Assembly (NCBI GenBank): GCA_030374735.1
Contig: JASCIV010000106.1
Span: 1 to 46,106 of the forward strand
Source of the DNA: Gracilaria caudata
Taxonomy: Eukaryota; Rhodophyta; Florideophyceae; Gracilariales; Gracilariaceae
Direction: 5' to 3'
DNA length: 46,106 bases
Shown here: positions 29,619-38,990 of the stretch, in pieces
Layout: every line of letters starts with the position of its first letter
Numbering within the stretch: the first letter of the stretch is position 1
Program-made: the position numbers and the translations under genes
Notes under the pieces: model-generated
Database searches by the model: none
What the model saw: only the letters and a program-made list of their open reading frames with translations
What the model was told of the DNA's origin: nothing

Positions 29619-31937
29619 ATGTCCTCTAACCCTGTCGAAGACCATTGGTTTTGGGATAGCAAAGGCACACCAGATGAGAAGCATGACCGTCGCAGAGTCT
29701 TCCACCAGTCCATCGGCTTGAGATACGGCGAAGGGGGTATCACGCGCCAGTTTAAGGTTGGAGACACTGTCAATATGGCGGGTGGTAACACTACATGGGT
29801 TGCGCAGATTGTAGATCTTTTTCAGGCCAATGTTCATGATCCAGAACTGAAACATATTTTACGCACAGACAGCTTGAAGAACGAATCAAAACATCATTAC
29901 GAGCTTAAAAGGTGCACCTTGCGATGGTTCTACAACTTCAGTGACATGGAAGACACTGCTCTAAGGATCGCCAAGTGGCCCAAAGTTATTGAGGATGAGA
30001 TTTGGTTCTCCGATCACATTGAAAAACCTGGCTACAACAGCGTGCAAGTTATCGACGGGAGGACCTGGCTTTTCGATAACATGCGCGAGAAAAATGATTT
30101 TCTCGAGAATCCGCCCGAAGACTACGACGAAGAAAGGGACATTATTCGTATTGTGCGTGGTTTCGTTGACTCGAAACGCGATTCCCTACCAGTTCGTTTA
30201 CTTGTCGATGGTGAATTGGAGTATTTGCAGAACAATCCGTCGCATGAAAGAGATTTGTATCGGAAGTCAAAGAATCGTTTTGAGCAACGTTCGGACTCCC
30301 CCTCAAAGCGTAAGAGGCCAAAACATAGGCACACAACACTCCGTGAACCTGTTAACGTCGACGAGGACGAGTTTGATCCTGTAGATACGAAGCCCAGAAG
30401 TCAGAAGAAAGGAAAGCATCGAACACCTGATGCAAAGGAGGTACAAGAGGTACCTCCACCTAGGCGTCCAGTTCGAAGGAGGAAAGTGGTGATCGACGAA
30501 GATGAAGAATCTTCAACGCCAGATCAGGAAGACGACCCGAGCGATAATATTCCGCTCTCCCAGCTTAAACCCTCAAAACCGAGTCCTCCTGTGCAATCGT
30601 CAAATATTGCTCTGCTTAATGATGAAGTGCGCGATCTTGTTGAAAGTCTCAATGCTTCTGCATTTGCGGATGATGCACAAGAACCATCCGCCAAACCATC
30701 TGCCCCACTGGAAACAGAAACACTACAACCTTATGTGCTGATGGGTGAAGATGAAATAACTCCAGCTCCCCCCAAACCAAAGCCTCAAAGGAAGCTACCA
30801 GTTCAGAAAGGGAAAGCTAAGTCCGCGATCGCCCCGGGGTTAAAGAAACAAAAACCGAAGACAAGCCTTCCAACCAAAAGTCATAACGAAATAATAGTCA
30901 TTGACAGTGACGAAGAAGAGCCTCAACAGAAACCTCGGCCACAATCGGACTCCCCGACCCCGAAGCCGAAGAGGATTCATCCGGCGGCCGCTAATCGTGC
31001 ATACCGGGGAGGAAGACATGGAAAACCATCAACGAGAAATCGAGCATCCTTCATGCCCACGGCAAGGGAAAGGCCACTGGCTTCTTCTAACAAGCAAAGT
31101 GATGCTAATCAGGATGACTCTAGACGAGGTCCATCCGGTCCCGCTATCGACACAGCTTCACGAGCAAAGCGTTTCCCGAAACCGAAAGACTCGATGGATG
31201 CCAAAGCAGGGGCCCCCACTCGCCCACATGAGGAAAGAAACGCTGGCATCAAAGACAAAGACAGTCGCAATTTCAGCGCCACTGTGCGGAACAGTACCGT
31301 CGGCGACAGTGATGAAATTCGTCCTGTCAGGAGTTCGAAAGTGGGCACAGAAGGGCGAGGAACTAAGCGAACTGCTGGAGACGATATTGACAGCCATCAA
31401 AACGCTGCTAAGCGCCGAGCTCTGGGTTCCTCTGGAAAGAAACCGAAGACCTCAGAATCACGCTCTGGGAAAACGCAAACTCCAGCGGGAAACCCGGCAG
31501 ATACAATAATGGAAAATGTTGAAAGGCCCTCAACGGGCGCGAGTCCCGGCAACAAAATTCGTGAAGGACCAGAAGCAAGAAATACGGTCTCGGAGAACGT
31601 GATCGACGTGAACGACAGCGACACGGAACCAGACGACCGAGGCCTGCAAGAGGAGGGGCTCTCTATTCTCAAGGTCACACCGAGTCAACGAAAAATCGCA
31701 GAAAACGTTTATCGGATTTATGAACGCATGAGCGCTGTTGACAAAGAATTTCTGAGCAATCAGCTCGAATGGCTTATTGATGAGATCATACTTTTTCACG
31801 ACGGGCAGAAAGGATCTCTAAATGCGGAGGAATACGAAAGGGTTCTCCGGGATCAGCTCGTTCAGAAGCGTCAACAAGAAATTGGTTCTCTTCGTGAGAT
31901 ACCAGTTTTCGAGAGTGATTTTGACCCGAAAGCATGA
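29619..31937 (+). CDS. BAH-domain nuclear protein with long disordered tail
   Basis: A single exon of 772 residues. The N-terminal ~180 residues look like a bromo-adjacent homology (BAH) domain, a reader module for nucleosomes or histone tails: QFKVGDTVNMAGGNTTWVAQIVDLFQ, CTLRWFYNFSDME, then EDEIWFSDHIEKPGYNSVQVIDGRTWLF. The next ~480 residues are basic and low-complexity, with several nuclear-localisation-like clusters (SKRKRPKHRH near 230, RRPVRRRKVV near 285). Two acid-flanked hydrophobic motifs, EIIVIDSDEEE (near 425) and NVIDVNDSDTE (near 665), look like SUMO-interaction motifs. The C-terminus (about 680-772) is predicted helical and non-repetitive and may be a second folded module that I do not recognise. 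It resembles no single plant BAH class such as EBS, ORC1 or CMT. Confidence 0.72.
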   Translation: MSSNPVEDHWFWDSKGTPDEKHDRRRVFHQSIGLRYGEGGITRQFKVGDTVNMAGGNTTWVAQIVDLFQANVHDPELKHILRTDSLKNESKHHYELKRCTLRWFYNFSDMEDTALRIAKWPKVIEDEIWFSDHIEKPGYNSVQVIDGRTWLFDNMREKNDFLENPPEDYDEERDIIRIVRGFVDSKRDSLPVRLLVDGELEYLQNNPSHERDLYRKSKNRFEQRSDSPSKRKRPKHRHTTLREPVNVDEDEFDPVDTKPRSQKKGKHRTPDAKEVQEVPPPRRPVRRRKVVIDEDEESSTPDQEDDPSDNIPLSQLKPSKPSPPVQSSNIALLNDEVRDLVESLNASAFADDAQEPSAKPSAPLETETLQPYVLMGEDEITPAPPKPKPQRKLPVQKGKAKSAIAPGLKKQKPKTSLPTKSHNEIIVIDSDEEEPQQKPRPQSDSPTPKPKRIHPAAANRAYRGGRHGKPSTRNRASFMPTARERPLASSNKQSDANQDDSRRGPSGPAIDTASRAKRFPKPKDSMDAKAGAPTRPHEERNAGIKDKDSRNFSATVRNSTVGDSDEIRPVRSSKVGTEGRGTKRTAGDDIDSHQNAAKRRALGSSGKKPKTSESRSGKTQTPAGNPADTIMENVERPSTGASPGNKIREGPEARNTVSENVIDVNDSDTEPDDRGLQEEGLSILKVTPSQRKIAENVYRIYERMSAVDKEFLSNQLEWLIDEIILFHDGQKGSLNAEEYERVLRDQLVQKRQQEIGSLREIPVFESDFDPKA

Positions 31938-32694
31938 GAGCTAAAGTAAGAGAACGAGCTTAATGTCTCTATGATCAGTTCTTTTGTGCTTCGATGTCGA
32001 CAGATACCTAGTGAAGCTCTGGCGTCCTATATGTGTTTCGATTCAGTGCGTGGTAGGATATCTGAGATTCACCAAGATACTGCAATATGCTTTGAAATAT
32101 TCCCGTGTTTGCAATGTAAAAAAGTGTACAGCACGAGGCCCTCAACTTGAGAAGCGGTTATCGAAATGGCATTGATGAAACAGAAACAGGTAGTGTTACC
32201 TGGAGCCTCTTTTTCAGGAATCGAAGTGGTTTCGAACCCGGCCTGAATAGCTCCATGGACTGGCCTCGTAGGATCAGTTTGGAGGAAATCGCTAAGAAGG
32301 CTCTTTATTGTACTCTAGACTACCTGCGAAGGTGATTCTAAATGGGTTCTCACAAAGGAGGGGATTAAGAGAGAAATGAATTGGTGTGAAAACGTATGTG
32401 CTGATAATGTTCTTTGTTTCTGGTTTTGGCTCCAGGGGCACCGCTGAATCCCAACTCGGAGGGCGGCAAGGAACCTTCGGCGTTTTAGGGAACACGTGCC
32501 CTCACAATCATGTCTGTTGGAAAAGCTAGGGAAGCGTACCAAAACTCTTCACGGTTTGGAAGGTTTTCTTTCTTCAGCAGTAACCGTAAAGAATAACTTG
32601 TGAACGAAAGAGTAGATTGTGTAATTAAGTCGGGATTGATGTTTCCTATTGAGGAGCAGGTGAAAGTTGCACATGATTTGATGGACGTTAAGGC

Positions 32695-33075
32695 GGCGTT
32701 AACATTGAAACAAAGAACTCGTCGATTGGTTCTGGAGGATGACGAAAGCAGAGAAGATTTCAGGCGCTCACGAACTGCGGAGGATCACACGCATAAGCTT
32801 CACCCAGTGGCAAGCTGTCTAGAAAACAAAATGCTGCGTTGCGATTCGCAACTTCCGAATGCGCGCTGGGAGTCAAAAAAGACTGCAAGCACGTCGTTTT
32901 CCGTTGTCCATTGACAACTGCCAGTCGGCGTGAGATCTTTTGCGGTCACCGGGAGTATCGACAGAAGTCGCTTAGACAGCTAGTAATGGAGGCACCACGT
33001 CGAATTCTGGCCTTCTTGCGGAGAGAGAAATACTTGTGAAGTATTTCTCAGTTGTGTTCGGAATTAGAGCGCAAC
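32695..33075 (+). mobile_element. Non-LTR-like retroelement 3' end, copy 2 (best preserved)
   Basis: Collinear with copy 1 at 25.5-25.9 kb across about 370 bases. The frame 32842-33039 is open and reads CALGVKKDCKHVVFRCP, then LTTASRRE and finally PRRILAFLRREKYL before a TGA. The Cys...Cys-x-His-x4-Cys-Pro pattern is typical of the zinc-knuckle that ends many LINE reverse-transcriptase proteins. Upstream sequence matches copy 1 but is broken by frameshifts. The stop codon sits in the loop of a perfect 11-bp hairpin (33025-33049). The shared sequence ends soon after GGAATTAGAGC (about 33071), which probably marks the element's 3' end. There is no poly-A tail or clear target-site duplication. 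Confidence 0.68.
33025..33049 (+). repeat. Retroelement stem-loop spanning the stop codon, copy 2
   Basis: GAGAAATACTT (33025-33035) and AAGTATTTCTC (33039-33049) pair perfectly over 11 bp around a GTG loop. The last sense codons and the TGA stop of the residual ORF fall within it. Confidence 0.92.
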
Positions 33076-33169
33076 TAAACTTGTGACATACAGAGGGCAG
33101 AGTCATTGGGCTGTTGAACTTCAACTTCAACAGTTGAAGGCAATATAGAGTGCGTTTCTTTACATGGCC

Positions 33170-34271
33170 TCATGGACATCCTGATAGGCGAACACGTTCT
33201 CTTTGAAGAGCGCGAATGTAATCAGGTCCTACACGACAGCACCCTCCCACAATTTTGCTTTTCGCAGAGCAGATTAGCTGGGCCCATTCGCTATGGTTCA
33301 GAAACAAATTTTCTCTCCAATACCATCCAGCCGGTGACCAGAGTTCACCGCTGTTTGGGTATGAAACAGTATCAACACGCCATTGATTTGTACCAAGCCC
33401 AGTCATGTGAGTTGCGATACAATTTTGGAGTACTCTTTGCAACGCTTGAAGATCAAAGGCATCCACGCAGTTGACTCCGATGGCGACCAAATTCGACTTG
33501 GCACGGACGAGTACGGCCGTAACCGCCTTGAGAAGTAGATCCCCATATGCAGTGTGAAGCGTATCTCTACACTGGAAGCTTATCCAGTACGGAATATGTC
33601 GAAGGTCCTCTGCTCCCATTATTTCAGTAATCACCTCCGCTTCGACCGTATTGCCGATAGTTTCGTAGCAGAGGATGGTGTCTTGAACAACGTCGGCAGT
33701 CCTCCAAGGAATGACGGTCCGCAGAGCCTGCAGCCGGTTTAGATGGTACTGTTGAATATCGCTCACAACGATATCACTGTACGTTCCTGAGTATTCGCTG
33801 AAATTGGGCAAAGCTGCGCTATACGGGCCACAGGAAACTGCAATAACTGGGTACCTTCTGTTATGTTGTTGATCTTCTGTTAAATGTTTCCAGAATTCGT
33901 TTCTAGCAGTGTCGAGCACATTCCATGACAGGTGCAATACTTCTTTTGCTTCTTCAGGACCGAGATTGAGCTCTTCTTGAAGCAATTCAGTGGTTACCTG
34001 GTAAGTTGCCGTCGAGACAATATCTGCACCACATTCCAGCCACTCTTTCGCAACTTGTTTTAACTAGAGTGTAGTGTGATTAGCATCTACAAGTTACCCA
34101 GAACGTTTTAGGGCAGGAACTTACCTCGTCCGGATTTGTGAGTAATAGCTTCCCGCTCCAAAGTCGGCTCTTTCCAAGATCATTTCCTCTGTCTTCAAGT
34201 ATAAAGCCTAGACCACCGTCGAGAACGACTGGTCCAGGGTTCGAGTCCAGCCACTGGTACCATATGTTCAT
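33170..34271 (-). CDS. HMT: Homocysteine S-methyltransferase (two exons)
   Basis: Transfers a methyl group from S-methylmethionine or AdoMet to homocysteine, giving methionine; Zn-dependent Pfam S-methyl_trans family. Exon 1 is 34271..34125 (49 codons), then a 61-bp phase-0 intron (34064..34124, GTAAGT...CTCTAG), then exon 2 34063..33170. The product is 346 residues, the usual length for plant HMT and yeast Mht1/Sam4. Motifs: VVLDGGLGFILE at the N-terminus, CGADIVSTATYQ (restored by splicing, about residue 60), PVIAVSCGPYSAAL, IGVNC with the first zinc Cys and VGGCCRVGPDYI with the other two. All three zinc ligands are present. It is probably cytosolic, as no presequence is seen. Ending exon 2 at a TTG inside the frame would lose the substrate-binding N-terminus. 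Confidence 0.93.
34064..34124 (-). other. Intron of homocysteine S-methyltransferase
   Basis: A 61-bp phase-0 intron from GTAAGT to ACTCTAG, the shortest found in this window. Splicing joins LLLTNPDE to LKQVAKEWLECGADIV. Confidence 0.88.
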
Positions 34272-35066
34272 TGTAAGTCACCCGTGTCCTTCTTTGGAAT
34301 GGTCTGGCTCCAGACTGGGACAGGAAGCCCCAGAGTCAGAACTGCGTCCTTGAAACAAAAGATTTTAGTGACAGAACGATACGCGGCAGCAATTATCTAC
34401 CTTCGTAGATGACTAAGGTTTTAAAAATCTGCCTCCGCTTTCAAACGAGCTACTCTAAATTGCGAATGAGAGCAGAGAGGTGACCTTCTCGGCGCAGAGA
34501 GAAAACAGCAGTCGAAACCAGAGCACCCTCTCGCTATTCCTTTTAGGGTTAGCGTTCTACCTTTGGTAGGTAGCGTTCTACCGTTGGTAAGAGCCCTTAA
34601 GGTTAAGGTTATCCTTTTAGCCCTAGAGTCTTAACCCTCTTATCCCTACTAACATCATCTACTGGGTATTACTGTATGTAGTAGGTAGTGCACGAGTAAG
34701 GAAGACCAATAAGAGTTAATCCCAATCGTACCGCTCGTCGCTCTTGTATTTTTGAACTGAAGCAACCTTACGAAGGGGTTCGAACACTTCATAGGGGTTA
34801 CGAGGGTTGTTTTCTGGGGACAGTAGTCCAGACATATAAGCAATGCATCACTTACTAGGCCCCTCGACATATGACGACTCGCGTGGAAGGTTTAAACCTT
34901 TTGGTTTCCACCTAGTCGGATAGAAAAGAGGGAGTAAAAGAAAAAAGGCGTTTAAGCTTGAACCTTGATTAAAGCACTAACATGTTACTCTACAAGTAAA
35001 ACAAAAAGCCACGAGCCCCAAACCAGTCTCATGGATTAGTTAAAAATGCATCGCAGTACTACAGAT
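34272..35066. other. Intergenic region with short repeats
   Basis: About 800 bases upstream of the methyltransferase and downstream of actin. It contains two copies of TAGCGTTCTAC (34550-34560, 34571-34581), TTAACCCTCTTA-like words resembling the repeat at 24.5 kb (34585-34650), and a 14-bp palindrome AAGGTTTAAACCTT (about 34888). No gene is supported. Confidence 0.5.
34550..34582 (+). repeat. Direct repeat of TAGCGTTCTACC
   Basis: TAGCGTTCTACC occurs at 34550 and again at 34571, spaced 21 bases apart, with CTACCTTTGGTAG (a small hairpin) between. The same 11-base core occurs at 29257. Confidence 0.85.
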
Positions 35067-36374
35067 TTAGAAGCACTTGCGGTGAACAACAGACGGACCC
35101 ATTTCGTCGTATTCGGCCTTGGATACCCACATCTGCTGGAAAGTAGAAAGAGATGAAAGAATAGAACCACCAATCCACACAGAGTACTGGCGCTCCGGAG
35201 GCGCCACGACCTTGATCTTCATAGACGGAGGGGCCAGAGTTTCCAATTCCTTTTGGATACGAGCCGCAATTCCCTTGAACATGGTGGTACCACCGGACAT
35301 GACAATCTGTAAACGTAGAGAAATTGTGATTGAGTTTTGGTCAGAGAGCTGCGGAACGAGTTCTGAAAAGCGAGAAAGGAAGCGAGATGATTGGTAAACT
35401 TACGTTGTTGTAGAGATCCTTACGGATATCAATATCAGTCTTCATAATGGAATCGTACGCGGTCTTATGCATACCCGACATTTCGTTTCCGAGGAGCTCG
35501 GGCTTGAAGAGGGCTTCTGGGCATTGGAAACGCTCCGCGGCGACGGTAATTGTCTGTCCGTCAGGAAGTTCATATTCTTTCTCTAGGGAAGAGTTGGTGT
35601 CGGCATTGGCCAGTTCCTTCTCGTAGTCCTCTGCGACATAACAAAGCTGTTGCTTGATGTCACGAACAATTTCCTTTTCTGCGGAGGTCGTGAAAGAGTA
35701 GCCACGCTGTTGCAAAAGCTTGGCCATCCACTCAGTGAGATCACGGCCTGCGAGATCAATACGCAAAACAGCGTGAGGAAGCGAATAACCCTCATAGATA
35801 GGAACAGTGTGAGTAACACCATCTCCAGAGTCAACGACGATACCAGAAGTACGTCCAGAGGCGTAAAGGGACAGCACAGCCTGGATGGCGACGTAGAACG
35901 CGGGGATAGAGAAGGACTCGAACATGATCTGAGTCATGCGCTCACGATTGGCCTTAGGATTCAGCGGGGCCTCTGTGAGCAGGACAGGGTGCTCCTGCGG
36001 GTCAACGCGAAGCTCAGAGTAGAAGGCATGATGCCAGATCTTCTCCATATCGTCCCAGTTGGTGACGATACCGTGTTCGAGGGGATATTTAATGATGAGG
36101 ACACCACGACGAGCCATGGCTCCGTCACCGACGTATTCGTCCTTAGTACCAGATCCCACCATGATACCCTGAATTCACAAGCCGATGGGAGTTTGTGTTA
36201 GAAGGTGAGGAGAGAGGCTGGTACTCGAGTGCGGCAAGGCAACGAGAGACTTACCTTTTGCTTGGGCTTGCCAATCACGGCTGGGAAGACAGCCTTGGGG
36301 GCGTCTTCACCGGCGAGACCAGTCTTGCATCGACCGGAACCATTGTCAATGACGACGGCGGGTTTGAACTGCAT
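35067..36374 (-). CDS. ACT: Actin (three exons)
   Basis: Conventional actin of 374 residues. Exons: 36374..36255 (40 codons), 36168..35404 (255 codons), 35306..35067. Introns: 86 bp (GTAAGT...TTCAG) and 97 bp (GTAAGT...TGTAAACAG-like acceptor), both phase 0. Exon 1 reads MQFKPAVVIDNGSGRCKTGLAG, the phosphate-1 loop. Exon 2 has KDEYVGDGAMARRG, LLTEAPLNPKANRE and GIVVDSGDGVTHTVPIYEG. Exon 3 has VMSGGTTMFKGIAARIQKEL, SVWIGGSILSSLSTFQQMW and ends VHRKCF. Substitutions such as GRCKTGLAG (usually GMCKAGFAG), VGSGTKDEYVGD and ARRGVLIIKYPLEHGIV fit a divergent algal-type actin. It shares a promoter region with the divergent T-protein gene. Confidence 0.97.
35307..35403 (-). other. Intron 2 of actin
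   Basis: A 97-bp phase-0 intron beginning GTAAGT. Splicing joins RKDLYNN to IVMSGGTTM, exactly the conserved actin sequence. Confidence 0.92.
36169..36254 (-). other. Intron 1 of actin
   Basis: An 86-bp phase-0 intron from GTAAGT to GAATTCAG. Splicing joins VIGKPKQK to GIMVGSGTKD. Confidence 0.92.
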
Positions 36375-37293
36375 GGTGGACGTGAGAGAAACGAGTAGAG
36401 TAGAAAGGACTGTGAGGCGCAGAAGGTGAAGCAGACAGAAGCAGGAGGAGGACTGAGGGGCGGAAGCGAAGGAGCAAAGTGAGGGCGGGCGAAGGGCGGG
36501 CGCGGGGCGATGCAGAGGGATAGAAGCTTGAAGCTTTTATAGTGTCAGTGTAAGAGGAGAGTTGCTAACGAGAGCAAAAATGCGGATGGCTGCGGGAGAG
36601 GGGTGAATCGGCGCACAACGGCTGCGGGCGCGATATGTGTGCTGGCGAGGCAGGAGAGGGCAAATGATGGGGGAGAGTAGCGGTGCGCAGTGGGCGGCCG
36701 GCTGGAAGGCGACGTTGCACTCAATAGAAAAAGCGTGTGCGCCGTCAGCAAATGCTGTGCTTGAGCAGCTGCGCTCCATTATCAGCCGCTGCGGCTGATA
36801 CCGCCGTGAGCGCGCCGCGCAAAACGGCGCCGCGCGCAGGGCCAAGGCGACGCGCTCGCGCATTGGCGGCGCCATAGATAGTACGTGCTCGGCGCCGACT
36901 GCGGCGCGCGTGCCGCACACAACTGCATTCGAATTCGAATTGGATACTTAGGCGCTCTACAGACGGTAGCTTCACCGCTTACGTACGCCTCTGACGCGCT
37001 CGCGGGAGTGATCGCTGCATTGCGTTCCGCCATAGCCCCGCCTTACAGCGCCACTTACAGAAGCGAAAAGCGCTGGCCAGCTGTCCGGCCGTTACGCCGC
37101 GCTATTGGTCGCGGCTGCCACAGCGAGCGCGCGCCACAGCCACAAGTCCGATCTGGCGCAGCGCGAGGCATAATCCCCGCAATGAGCTCCAGACCTGCGC
37201 AGTCATCTTTGTTTAATCCCCCGCTTCTGCTACGTTCTCCTTCCGCCCGCGCTCTCAACATTTCCCGTCCGTTCCGCGCACTCTCTCACCGTC
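36375..37293. promoter_or_regulatory. GC-rich divergent promoter between actin and T-protein
   Basis: A 919-base region between divergent genes, strongly GC- and CpG-rich from about 36450 to 37290. It holds CCAAT cores on either strand (ATTGG at about 36862, 36938 and 37104), a 21-base perfect inverted repeat (36780-36800), and the palindrome ATTCGAATTCGAAT (36927-36940). Open frames across it are a by-product of GC content. Confidence 0.6.
36780..36800. repeat. Perfect inverted repeat TATCAGCCGC-T-GCGGCTGATA
   Basis: Two 10-bp perfect arms around a single T. Placed centrally in the actin/T-protein promoter, it looks like a dimeric-factor binding site; that is inference. Confidence 0.85.
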
Positions 37294-38496
37294 ATGATGA
37301 TTGCCGCTCGTTCCTCGCTTATGCGTACGATTCCGCGGCGCTCGCTGGCCGTGCCGGCCTCCGCCGAGCCCGCACTCAAGGCCACCGTGCTGCACGATAA
37401 GCATGTCGAGCTCGGCGGCAAAATGGTACCTTTCGCCGGCTACTCCATGCCGGTGCAGTACCCGGACGGTATCAAGGACTCACATATGTTTGTGCGCTCC
37501 TCGGCTGGCCTGTTCGACGTGTCGCACATGGGACAGATAGTGCTGCATGGTGCTGATCGCGCCGCATTCCTGGAGAAGTTGGTCGTGGCCGACGTGGCCG
37601 CCATTGCACCCAGTCGCGCTCAGCTTTCCGTCATAACCACCGCGGAGGGTGGCATCATTGATGATACCATCATATCAAATCTGGGCGATTCCATTGGCAT
37701 GGTTATCAATGGTGCATGCAAAGATAAGGACATTGCACATATCCGCGAGCATATGAGCACCGCGAACGCTAACGGCATGGATGTTAGTCTGCAGATCATT
37801 GACGATCACGAACTGTTGGCTCTTCAGGGCCCGAGCGCCATGACCGTCATGTCCGAACTCGTGCCTGATTTTGACTTTGTTAAAATGCCCTTCATGTCCT
37901 GCGCGCCCATGAGTGTCAACGGCATTCCATGCCACGTGACGCGCTGCGGTTATACTGGCGAGGATGGCTTTGAACTCTCTGTACCGGCGGACAAGACCAT
38001 TGAGTTGTTTGAGACTCTTATCGGTCGTGAGGACGTGCGTCCAACCGGTCTGGGTGCGCGAGATTCGCTGCGACTAGAGGCGGGTCTGTGTCTTTATGGA
38101 AATGACATTGACGAGACCACATCTCCAGTGGAGGCTGGACTGACGTGGACAATTGGCAAAAGAAGAAGAGAGGAGGGAGGCTTTCTCGGTGCTGAGACCA
38201 TTCTCAGGCACTTGAATGAGGGCATCACTCGGCGAAGGATGGCGTTCGTGATGCCCAAGGGCGCACCGGCGCGTGGGGGAGAAACGCTTCTGAGTGAGGA
38301 CGGAGAGACGGTGGGCACTGTTACAAGCGGCGGATTCAGCCCGACCTTGGGCATGGCCATTGGAATGGGCTACGCTAATAAGCCGTTTAACAAGAGCGGT
38401 ACGAAGCTAAAAGTTCAGGTTCGGTCGCGTGTGAATCCCATCGAGGTGCAGAAGATGCCGCTTGTACCGAGCAATTACTACAGGGTGCCCGAGTAA
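37294..38496 (+). CDS. GCVT: Aminomethyltransferase, glycine cleavage T-protein
   Basis: T-protein of the mitochondrial glycine cleavage system. It moves the aminomethyl carbon from lipoyl H-protein to tetrahydrofolate, releasing ammonia, and is central to photorespiratory glycine oxidation. The single exon encodes 400 residues. The N-terminus (MMIAARSSLMRTIPRRSLAV) is Arg-rich and acid-free, a mitochondrial presequence of about 27 residues. Motifs: GGKMVPFAGYSMPVQY, GLFDVSHMGQI, TTAEGGIIDDTII (with the catalytic Asp region), CGYTGEDGFELS, LGARDSLRLEAGLCLYGND and the C-terminal GTVTSGGFSPTLGMAIGMGY. The codon usage is more GC-rich than in its neighbours, continuing the GC-rich promoter. It is divergent from actin. 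A second ATG lies at 37297. Confidence 0.97.
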   Translation: MMIAARSSLMRTIPRRSLAVPASAEPALKATVLHDKHVELGGKMVPFAGYSMPVQYPDGIKDSHMFVRSSAGLFDVSHMGQIVLHGADRAAFLEKLVVADVAAIAPSRAQLSVITTAEGGIIDDTIISNLGDSIGMVINGACKDKDIAHIREHMSTANANGMDVSLQIIDDHELLALQGPSAMTVMSELVPDFDFVKMPFMSCAPMSVNGIPCHVTRCGYTGEDGFELSVPADKTIELFETLIGREDVRPTGLGARDSLRLEAGLCLYGNDIDETTSPVEAGLTWTIGKRRREEGGFLGAETILRHLNEGITRRRMAFVMPKGAPARGGETLLSEDGETVGTVTSGGFSPTLGMAIGMGYANKPFNKSGTKLKVQVRSRVNPIEVQKMPLVPSNYYRVPE

Positions 38497-38833
38497 TGTT
38501 GATAGAAATTTTGGAAGTCTGCGCGCGCTTATGGGGATGAAAGCTGGTAACATTAGGGGCCCTAAAAAGTGCGGTTACGCTGATACAGGTAAAGTGTCCT
38601 TAGTTGCGGTGCGATAACCGCTTTGTCAAGGCCGCTTTTCTTTTCTGACGGTGAGAGTCTGCAAATTGCAGCAAGAACGTCTGAATTTACCTTTTTAACT
38701 CTTGGTCCTGTGTAAGACAGCCATCGTAGATGTTTGGAATTGCCCTTGCCACAACCAGCTCTGGCCCGTCATTACTTACGAAATATGAATATTGGACAAG
38801 AGGGTTATGAGCAAGGTACATCTGGTCATGTTA

Positions 38834-38914
38834 TCAGGGATAAGAGTTAGTGATGGATAGATTAGTATCCCTTCATTGGAGGGATAAGGGCTTGTGGTTA
38901 ATCCTCATCCCTGA
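38834..38914. repeat. Nested inverted repeats
   Basis: The outer arms TCAGGGAT (38834-38841) and ATCCCTGA (38907-38914) enclose the inner arms TATCCCT (38866-38872) and AGGGATA (38880-38886). The pieces are related (AGGGAT), so alternative pairings are possible. Confidence 0.75.
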
Positions 38915-38990
38915 CAAACTGCATCATTAGCCCCCTTGCACAACACGTATGAACAATAAAGGGGTGGTAGCTTGTCGACCACGAGAGGTC

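Larger units (their letters stand above)
31938..33169. other. Intergenic region with retroelement copy 2
   Basis: A 1.2-kb spacer between convergent genes. The first ~650 bases show no gene. The rest is a degenerate retroelement 3' end, listed separately. Confidence 0.5.

Noticed and set aside
34238..34248. GGTTCGAGTCC, a perfect tRNA B-box-like word
   Set aside because: It lies inside exon 1 of homocysteine S-methyltransferase (antisense), and no cloverleaf or acceptor stem can be formed around it.
36195..36429. Plus-strand frames over actin exon 1
   Set aside because: Antisense shadows of a proven actin exon.
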